NCBI GenBank assembly: GCA_003222245.1
Contig: QHVH01000018.1
Span: 1 to 64,000, forward strand
Direction of reading: 5' to 3'
DNA from: Blastocatellia bacterium AA13
GTDB taxonomy: Bacteria; Acidobacteriota; Blastocatellia; UBA7656
DNA: 64,000 nt
This document shows positions 35,984 to 42,514 of the stretch, piece after piece; the stretch's first letter is position 1; each line of letters opens with the position of its first letter. The notes beneath the pieces were generated by a model. The model had not been told where the DNA came from and ran no database searches. It worked only from the letters and a program-made list of their open reading frames with translations. Both the position numbers and the translations under genes were made by a program.

Positions 35984-38077
35984 TCAATCCGCGCCGCCCG
36001 CCTCCGCGAAGCGCCGAGTTATCTTTTCCACTTGTACGAGGTTGTCGTAAAAGGTCGCGCCCGCCCCCATATCGGTCAGGTGTTGTGAAGTCGTCGAGTT
36101 GACGTTGCGTCCTCCGGGACTGAGTTTCTTCCACCAGGTCGAAGGAGCTACGGCCACGCCGGTCTTGACTCTTGTTGAGACCAGAGCCGTCAGCTCGCAC
36201 TCACCACGGTCGTTCCAGACGCGCACCAGTTCGCCGTCGGCAATGCTTCGAGAAGCGGCATCTTCGGGATTGATCGTGATGAACGGCGTTCGCTCGCTTT
36301 TGAGAAAAGATTCCAGATGGGAAAAGGACGTGTTCAGAAACGTCCGCGCGATCGGGCAGAGCAGTTGTATCGGAAACCGTGCCGCAAGCGCCGGCGCGCT
36401 GTCGGGAGATTCACGAGGCGGAATATACGCGGGCAGCGGGTCGAGGCCGATTTGCGCGAGCCCCTCGGAATATAATTCGCACTTGCCTGACGGCGTGGGG
36501 AAGCCGCCATCGGCGAACGGCGCAAAGACCTCCGGCAGATTCAGCCTCACCCAACCTTCTCTCTTCAGTCTTTCGACGGTCACCCCTTCGAGCGCCGAAT
36601 CTCCCGATGAAAGGGCTTGCCCGATGATCTCATCTTCCGAATCTCGGAAGCAGTCTTCCTTGAATCCCATGCGCTCCGCGAGCAAGCGAAACACTTCCCA
36701 ATTCGATTTCGCTTCGCCGAGTGGAGCAATCGCGGGCTCGTTATAAACGAGGTAATAGTGCCCGTAAGGCCGGACAACGTCGCGATGTTCCAACTGGGTC
36801 GTAGCGGGCAAGACTATATCGGCATAATCCGCGGTGTCGGTTTGAAACTGGTCGTGCACAACCGTGAAGAGATCTTCGCGCCGAAGCCCTCTATCGACCT
36901 TTGATTGATCAGGAGCGACCGCACCGGGGTTGGAGTTATAGACATAGAGCGCTTTCACGGGCGGAGCTGCTTCGGTCAGCGCTTCGCCGAGCAGGGTCAT
37001 ATTAATCGTTCTCGGATTGCCGCGCGTGATGTCGGGTCGATGCAGCGCCGGCTCGTTGAGTTTGAACATGCCCCCCGTAGCGAAGAGCAGCCCGCCTCCC
37101 TTGTCTCTCCATGAACCGACGATCGCGGGCAGACACGCGATTGCGCGCACCGCCATTCCGCCGCCCGCATGACGCTGAAGCCCGTAGTTCGTGCGAATGA
37201 CAGCCGGACGCGTTGCAGCGTATTCGACGGCGAAATTTGTTATCTCTTCTTCGGTAATTCCGCAGATGGCGGCCGCGCGCGCGGGCGGGAACTCGCTTAT
37301 TCGCGAGCCCAATCGATCAAAGCCGATTGTATGCCGCTCTATGTAGTCCGTGTCCTGCAGACCGCGGCTGGCGATCACGTTCATCATCGACAGAGCCAGC
37401 GCGGCGTCGGTTCCGGGCCGAATCTGAATATGCTGGTCGCAATGATCCATCGTGTGAGTTCGGTAGGGATCGATGCCGATTACGCGAGCGCCTTTTTCTT
37501 TCGCCTCCTTGATCTTCGGCCAGAGGTGAACATTGGTGCTCAGCGTATTCGTCCCCCAGAGCACGATGAGCCTGGCCCGAGAGAAGTTCTCGGGGTCAGT
37601 GCCGTACACGCCGCCAAGGGTGTGTCGTATCGCTTCCGAACCGGCGGCCGAACATATCGTGAGCGCAAGCCTGCTCGCGCCCAGGCGGTTGAAGAAGCGC
37701 CGATCCATGCTCGATCCGTTCACGATGCCGAGCGTTCCGCCGGCTCTGAACGGAAGTATGGTTTCCGGACCTTCTTTAGATTCGGCAAGAGCCTGGAAGC
37801 GCTCGGCGATTTCGTCGAGAGCTTGATCCCAGCTTATTCGCTCGAAGCGGCCTTCGCCTTTCGACCCTATTCGGCGCATCGGATAGAGCAGGCGATCGGG
37901 GTTGTACACTCTTTCGAGATATCGCGCCACCTTCGTACACAGAAACCCCTGGGTCGGCGGATGACTGGGATCGCCCGACACGCTGACAGCGCGCCCATCT
38001 TCAACCTCGATCAACATCGCGCAGGTATCCGGGCAGTCGTGAGGGCAGGCGGCGCGAACCGTCTTCTTCTGAGCCAC
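35984..38077 (-). CDS. Molybdopterin (MGD) oxidoreductase, DMSO-reductase superfamily
   Basis: 697 residues from a GTG. Cysteines 11, 15, 19 and 47 (CPHDCPDTC ... GFLCTK) bind a [4Fe-4S] cluster. Molybdopterin-binding domains follow (GSSMDRRFFNRLGASR, LIVLWGTNTLSTNVH, VIGIDPYRTHT, IRTNYGLQRHAGGGMAVRAIACLPAIVG), and a C-terminal MGD domain (PFITINPEDAASRSIADGELVRVWNDRGE). It resembles the single-subunit YoaE/BisC-like group rather than a respiratory complex, and no Tat signal is seen, so it is probably cytoplasmic. Its presence inside an NRPS cluster is unusual. Redox tailoring of a sulfoxide, N-oxide or hydroxylated intermediate is conceivable but unsupported by direct evidence. Confidence 0.82.
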   Translation of the reverse strand: MAQKKTVRAACPHDCPDTCAMLIEVEDGRAVSVSGDPSHPPTQGFLCTKVARYLERVYNPDRLLYPMRRIGSKGEGRFERISWDQALDEIAERFQALAESKEGPETILPFRAGGTLGIVNGSSMDRRFFNRLGASRLALTICSAAGSEAIRHTLGGVYGTDPENFSRARLIVLWGTNTLSTNVHLWPKIKEAKEKGARVIGIDPYRTHTMDHCDQHIQIRPGTDAALALSMMNVIASRGLQDTDYIERHTIGFDRLGSRISEFPPARAAAICGITEEEITNFAVEYAATRPAVIRTNYGLQRHAGGGMAVRAIACLPAIVGSWRDKGGGLLFATGGMFKLNEPALHRPDITRGNPRTINMTLLGEALTEAAPPVKALYVYNSNPGAVAPDQSKVDRGLRREDLFTVVHDQFQTDTADYADIVLPATTQLEHRDVVRPYGHYYLVYNEPAIAPLGEAKSNWEVFRLLAERMGFKEDCFRDSEDEIIGQALSSGDSALEGVTVERLKREGWVRLNLPEVFAPFADGGFPTPSGKCELYSEGLAQIGLDPLPAYIPPRESPDSAPALAARFPIQLLCPIARTFLNTSFSHLESFLKSERTPFITINPEDAASRSIADGELVRVWNDRGECELTALVSTRVKTGVAVAPSTWWKKLSPGGRNVNSTTSQHLTDMGAGATFYDNLVQVEKITRRFAEAGGAD

Positions 38078-38097
38078 TAGGTAACCTCGTCTGATTG

Positions 38098-39273
38098 TTA
38101 GGAAGCGGCGTTGATGCCGGTGATTTCACGTGGGCCGATGATCTTAAAACTGATCGTCGAGCAATCGTGTTCGGCTTGAATGTTTATTGGCTCTCCTGCT
38201 CTCACGGCAATCCCCTTGCGAAAGGCTTCCATGGCCTGAGTCCAGTGAGTGGTGCTGCCCGGCTGATTCGACACCGAGATGTCGTCGTCAAGGTACAGGG
38301 TGAACCAAAATATGATCGCGTGACAGACGCCATCTCTTTTTATCGGCGCCTTCACGATACTTTGCGAGGGAGTTATCGGCGCTCCCGCGAAATCAAAATG
38401 CAGGACATCGAACGGCTCGCTAAGCTCGACGTATTCAAATCCCCCGAGGCGGACCGGGAAGTACTCGGGCGTCGCGTAGTGATTGAACGGGCTCACGTCG
38501 AACCCGCAGGATTTTTCAACGAAGTTGAGCCGCTGCAGGCGCCTACTTTCCACCAGTACGGCGCTGACAGTGGCTGCGCAGGGGATTATACGAGCGTCTT
38601 CGGTCAGCAGGTGCTCTCTGGCATGAGCTATGGAGCCGACGATGCCCTCGCCGAGCAGACCGCAATCCACTGTCTCGGTAACCAGCAGATTCTGCTTTAC
38701 CGGCAGATCGACTCCGAGCCGGAGCTTGGTCGACCGCTCATTAATGATTTTCACTCGGTCGTCGTAGCCGTTTAGCCGGACCGTGTCCTGGGCGAGCTCC
38801 GCAACGGTTGGGTTTATCTCGCAGGAGAATACTTGCCTGGCACCCGCGCGCGCCGCTATCAGCGCCAACAACCCGGACCCGGATCCGATATCGAACACGA
38901 TGCTTTCGGAAGTGACCGCGCGGTTCAGGGCCATTTCATACGCGTGGTTTCGCTCGTCGTCGTTAAGCATGGCGAAGTGCCAGCGAGGAACGATCTTACA
39001 ATGCGCGCGTTTTAGGCCGACGCTCGCTTCTTCATGATCGGGATCGAGATACACGGCGGCCTCGAAGCACTTCATTGCGTCATAGTACTGCATGTTTTCC
39101 ATGTGTACCCGGCCTTGAGACACCAGCAACCGCACCAGATCAGGGGAACGATGATCCAGCGCGGTCTGGGTTCCCGCGGCATATTTGCTTCCCGGCTCGA
39201 TTTCTCCGTGACCCGTTTTGGCGAATCGGCCAAGCAGATCACCCTGCAGCAAGAATGTTTGCTTTCCAAGCAT
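38098..39273 (-). CDS. sznE-like: PRMT-like arginine N-methyltransferase, SznE-type candidate
   Basis: 391 residues. TPR-like helices lie at about 45-95 (MQYYDAMKCFEAAVYLDPDHEEA). The PRMT catalytic core begins at about 97 (RWHFAMLNDDERNHAYEMAL), with the SAM loop VFDIGSGSGLLALIAARAGA (126-145) and an acidic residue at 152. The double-E loop is LLVTETVDCGLLGEGI, with E200 and E209 gripping the guanidinium. In streptozotocin biosynthesis a PRMT-like enzyme (SznE/StzE) makes N-omega-methyl-L-arginine for SznF. Two genes downstream of a SznF-like gene, the same reaction on free arginine is the natural hypothesis. Protein arginine methylation is the alternative. Confidence 0.8.
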   Translation of the reverse strand: MLGKQTFLLQGDLLGRFAKTGHGEIEPGSKYAAGTQTALDHRSPDLVRLLVSQGRVHMENMQYYDAMKCFEAAVYLDPDHEEASVGLKRAHCKIVPRWHFAMLNDDERNHAYEMALNRAVTSESIVFDIGSGSGLLALIAARAGARQVFSCEINPTVAELAQDTVRLNGYDDRVKIINERSTKLRLGVDLPVKQNLLVTETVDCGLLGEGIVGSIAHAREHLLTEDARIIPCAATVSAVLVESRRLQRLNFVEKSCGFDVSPFNHYATPEYFPVRLGGFEYVELSEPFDVLHFDFAGAPITPSQSIVKAPIKRDGVCHAIIFWFTLYLDDDISVSNQPGSTTHWTQAMEAFRKGIAVRAGEPINIQAEHDCSTISFKIIGPREITGINAAS

Positions 39274-39294
39274 CGCAGTTCTCTCCCGTTGTGA

Positions 39295-40398
39295 TTAGAA
39301 ATAGGAGGAAAGCGTCCCACGCCGCCTTACGTCGGCCGTAGCGCAATGGAAGGAGCCTCCAAAGGAATTGAAGTTTCGAAAACCGCACGGGATCGGCTTA
39401 AAGCCCCACCGCTTCATTGCTCGAATGAGCGTTTCTTCGCCCTTCTCGACGATCACTCTCTCTTCATCGAGCATCAGGATATTCATGTTTATCCATTTGC
39501 TGGTCATATAGAGACAATGATCGTCGGGAATGCACGGCTCCGGAGCCTGCAGCGCGTCCCATCCTCTGAATATTCTCGGCAGTTCAAACACCCGCTCGGG
39601 ATTGATCAACACCTTTCCAGGAGCCAGCGGCATAAATGTCGCGTCGATGTGCATCGGGTGCGTATCTTTGAACTCGACGACGTGAATCGTGTACTCCTTG
39701 CCGAGATGCCGCCGGAGCCAGTTTATTCCCATGAGATTCGTGACGTTGCTGCGTTGAACGAAGATGTCTTTTCCGCACCGGATGAAATCCGCCGCGTCAA
39801 AGGTAGGCTCAAACTCCGTTATGCAGTACCGCGGGCTTCCATCCTCGCCCGGGTCTTCGTAGTCGTAGTCGTACAGGTCGTCTCGGAGTTGAGGCTTTGG
39901 CGCGGATGTCCATTTAGCCCCCGCGTTGAAGTAGTCGGAAAGCAGCTCGCGATAGGCGTTGATTTCCCAGTATCTGGAGCGCCACGCCATCGGAGACTCG
40001 ATGATCTCGTTCCCGATCACCAGTAGAATGTCTCGCGGCATCGCGGCATACAGGCCGCCGGGCGCGGACCAATCCTGAGTGCTGAACGGCCGCGCATGAT
40101 TGACGATCGAAGGGCGGCGGACTACCACGCCTTCAGCTTCCAGTATATGAACAAAGCCTTCGAGATCTCTTTCAGCGGCTTGCACCTGTTCCATGGGAAA
40201 AGGCTTGCCGGCGTTGCTTCTGTAAAAGCTCTTTTGATTGAGCGGCATCGTTGACTCCAGCGTCACATGCCACTCCGGGACGCATGCTCCGTTAACCACG
40301 CCGACGACGACCTCCTCGAGAGGATCCCATTCGTTGAAAGAGTTGACGGCGTGGCCGATTGGTTCAGGCGCAGGTTCGATTCTACGACGCTCTTGCAT
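39295..40398 (-). CDS. Glycine amidinotransferase-like enzyme (AGAT/CyrA family)
   Basis: 367 residues from an ATG preceded by AGGAGG. The guanidine-modifying fold is clear: NSFNEWDPLEEVVVG near the start, FDAADFIRCGKDIFV (Asp204), THPMHIDATFMPLAPGKVL (His250) and FGGSFHCATADVRRRGTLSSYF (nucleophile Cys352 near the C-terminus). These enzymes move the amidino group of arginine to an amine acceptor, glycine in AGAT and cylindrospermopsin CyrA. By alignment from memory, an Asn that shapes the acceptor site in human AGAT is replaced by His248 here. In this cluster it might form guanidinoacetate, another guanidino acid, or act on a carrier-bound glycine; the acceptor is not known. Confidence 0.85.
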   Translation of the reverse strand: MQERRRIEPAPEPIGHAVNSFNEWDPLEEVVVGVVNGACVPEWHVTLESTMPLNQKSFYRSNAGKPFPMEQVQAAERDLEGFVHILEAEGVVVRRPSIVNHARPFSTQDWSAPGGLYAAMPRDILLVIGNEIIESPMAWRSRYWEINAYRELLSDYFNAGAKWTSAPKPQLRDDLYDYDYEDPGEDGSPRYCITEFEPTFDAADFIRCGKDIFVQRSNVTNLMGINWLRRHLGKEYTIHVVEFKDTHPMHIDATFMPLAPGKVLINPERVFELPRIFRGWDALQAPEPCIPDDHCLYMTSKWINMNILMLDEERVIVEKGEETLIRAMKRWGFKPIPCGFRNFNSFGGSFHCATADVRRRGTLSSYF

Positions 40399-40447
40399 CC
40401 TCTTCCTCCTCGTATTTGGCTGTGTAGTGGTTCGGTTGGTTAACTGA

Positions 40448-40792
40448 TCAAGAATCTCGGCCGCACAGCGGATCGGCGACGCCGGTTCGCTTGTACAGCC
40501 GCACCGATGTTTCCGGTGAAACATCGAGAATCATGCTGATCAGCCCCTTGTTTTCGACGGATGGGACTGCACGTTTCGCCAGAATCTTTTTCGAGTATCT
40601 GGTTCCGTGCCACGGACACATCAGGCACTGATCGGCGGACGCCCACTCTCCCAGATGAAGCGGCCCTCCGCGATGCAGGCAACGGGCGCTGGAAACCAGT
40701 GAGCCGCCTTCAGGAAAGCGAAGCACAAAGTACGGCTCTTCGCCCGCCAGGATATAGTTGTACTGTGTTGGATCGAATCTTATGACAAGCAC
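40448..40792 (-). CDS. Small Rieske [2Fe-2S] protein
   Basis: 114 residues from a GTG at 40792 that overlaps the SznF-like stop by 13 bases. C38-x-H40 and C59-x2-H62 (in CLHRGGPLHLG and CLMCPWHGTRYS) are the Rieske cluster ligands. It has no oxygenase domain, so it is an electron carrier or a Rieske-type accessory protein. The coupling to the SznF-like gene suggests that it feeds electrons to that diiron enzyme and perhaps to the AurF-like one. The reductase that would reduce it is not in the window. Confidence 0.85.
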   Translation of the reverse strand: MLVIRFDPTQYNYILAGEEPYFVLRFPEGGSLVSSARCLHRGGPLHLGEWASADQCLMCPWHGTRYSKKILAKRAVPSVENKGLISMILDVSPETSVRLYKRTGVADPLCGRDS

Positions 40793-42258
40793 GCTTTGTA
40801 GTCGTCGATCGAATAGATGTGGTAGACGCAGTCTTCTTTCGAAGTGATAAGCGCTCCATGCAGCCGGTTGTGAAGCAATATGGTTCCTTCGCCGGGGTGA
40901 AGCGGCACTTTGCGGTCGTGGCCGGTGACAAAGTCCATGACACCGCTTTCCACGAGACATAGCTCATCCGCGTCGTGCACGTGAGTAATCGACAATTCTC
41001 CGAGCGGCTCGACGTAGGTCCCCTGGCGGCATTTCACCGCACCGCTCGTGATCCTCTCCAGCAGCGGCTCGGTCAGGCCCTTATACTCCAGGCCCCTGTC
41101 ACTCCAATCGGACTGCTCGACGAAATCGGACTCGGCTATTTCGGACAACAATCTAAATTCTTCGATGCCCCGAACTATATCCTCGATAATGATGTCGCCG
41201 TGCTTTTCGAGGGCCGGCACTACGATCTTGTCGAAGACCATCCTTCCGTGATGGAGATCGATGTGGACGTGCTCGTCGAAATACCGCGTGTCGGCTTTAG
41301 CCCCGAACACCGTTCGCAGCGCTTCGGATATCTGGCGGCAAGTATGCGAAAAAGTCGCTTCGGTGTAGGCGAGCGCTCCCAGGAATCTGAAGAATTTCGA
41401 GTGATCTCGCGAAACATAATGGAAGTAGTTGCTGAGAGCCATCGACGAAGTCAGATAGAACTGGAAGTAGGCATGGGTCTGCGCTTCAAGGCCGCAGCTT
41501 TCGAGCGTCCGCTCAAACAAGGTGCTGTGCTTCGTGTCGTGTACGCCGTAGCCGTATTCGTCGACGATGACTTTGAACAGCTCCGATTGTATGGGGCCGA
41601 ATCGGCCTCCGACGTTGCGAATCATCGCCGACGCCTCGGATAAAAAGTCCATCATGAGTTGAATCAGAAACGACGACGCCGTACGTTCACGGTCGGGCGA
41701 ATACAGGATCGCGGCTACCGATCTGCTTTCGGACTGGTTGGCTTCGCGAACAAGATCGTCCAGATAAGACTTCAATATCGCGGGCGTCCATTTGCCGGAT
41801 ACGCTCACTTCCTTATCCAGAAAACTGAACACGTGGTCTTCCAGAATGGGCCGCGCGAGCTCACCCAGGAGCTTGGTCTCCTGGGAATAGAACAACTCGA
41901 AATCCTTCCTCTTCGAGGCGAAGCCTTTTTCGGGAAGAAAGACCAGATCGCTCTCATAGATGTTGAGCAAGAGCCGCTGGGCCGCAAGCGCGCTGTAGTT
42001 GAGCGCTTCGCGCCGGGCCAATGTCTTTGTGAAATCGATGTACTTGAGGACATGCGGCCTGACCGCACGGCGGTATGGATCGTCCTCGGTCGTCCATTCC
42101 TCGGTTGCGCCAAAGAGAGGATTGTCGGCGTACAACTGGATGCACTCTTTGACTGCCTCCGGGTCCCGCTGAAACACCTTCTTGAGTTGCAAACCGTTCG
42201 AGGCGCTCCTTGCGCCTTCGAGCACGGCGTCCGCGGCCGATGCTTGATATTTTGTCAT
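40780..42258 (-). CDS. sznF-like: SznF-type N-nitrosating enzyme (haem-oxygenase-like diiron domain plus cupin)
   Basis: 492 residues from an ATG with AGGAG 8 bases upstream; the longer frame to 42459 is not coding. SznF is a dimer with an N-terminal helical domain, a diiron haem-oxygenase-like domain and an iron cupin. All are recognisable: E208, E234, H244, E300, H330, D334, H337 in the central domain (DEYGYGVHDTKHSTLF; FDEHVHIDLHHGRM) and H426, H428, H467 in the cupin (ITHVHDADE; HNRLHG). From memory the SznF residues are 189, 215, 225, 281, 311, 315, 318, 407, 409 and 448, giving one constant offset of 19. SznF hydroxylates N-omega-methyl-arginine twice, then the cupin rearranges it to an N-nitrosourea. 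This protein very likely does the same or a close variant. Confidence 0.9.
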   Translation of the reverse strand: MTKYQASAADAVLEGARSASNGLQLKKVFQRDPEAVKECIQLYADNPLFGATEEWTTEDDPYRRAVRPHVLKYIDFTKTLARREALNYSALAAQRLLLNIYESDLVFLPEKGFASKRKDFELFYSQETKLLGELARPILEDHVFSFLDKEVSVSGKWTPAILKSYLDDLVREANQSESRSVAAILYSPDRERTASSFLIQLMMDFLSEASAMIRNVGGRFGPIQSELFKVIVDEYGYGVHDTKHSTLFERTLESCGLEAQTHAYFQFYLTSSMALSNYFHYVSRDHSKFFRFLGALAYTEATFSHTCRQISEALRTVFGAKADTRYFDEHVHIDLHHGRMVFDKIVVPALEKHGDIIIEDIVRGIEEFRLLSEIAESDFVEQSDWSDRGLEYKGLTEPLLERITSGAVKCRQGTYVEPLGELSITHVHDADELCLVESGVMDFVTGHDRKVPLHPGEGTILLHNRLHGALITSKEDCVYHIYSIDDYKACLS

Positions 42259-42400
42259 GTTTGTCTCCTGGGTGCTGTTTTTAGAACCGTCGATTAGAGC
42301 TAAGAGGAATTTTTTACTTTTTGCTCGCAGCGTCGCCGACTTATAGCCATCTTCACGGAACAATCCGAAAAATGGCTTCGGAAACAAATCGCCCCGCGCA

Positions 42401-42457
42401 CCGGGGGCTGCGCTGCGCTGGCCCCCGGCTATTGGCGCGTTCCCCTTCAGGGGGAAC
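42401..42457. repeat. Two adjacent hairpins in the gap between the two halves of the cluster
   Basis: CCGGGGGC (42401-42408) pairs with GCCCCCGG (42421-42428). GTTCCCC (42439-42445) pairs with GGGGAAC (42451-42457). They lie between the ADOP permease stop (42515) and the SznF-like start (42258). No T-run follows either on the minus strand. They could stop or stabilise the upstream transcript, or mark a processing point. The remaining gap is AT-rich near the SznF-like start. Confidence 0.5.
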
Positions 42458-42514
42458 AATCCGAATTACCGCGGAAATGAAATGAAATACTCGAGCCGGC
42501 CCCAAACAGTCGTT

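Noticed and set aside
40793-40960. N-terminal extension of the Rieske protein
   Set aside because: It overlaps the cupin coding sequence fully in another frame and is low-complexity; the GTG at 40792 gives a normal small Rieske protein.
42259-42459. 67-residue N-terminal extension of the SznF-like protein
   Set aside because: It runs through the hairpin region, is not conserved-looking, and a strong ribosome site precedes the ATG at 42258. The shorter form also matches SznF length.
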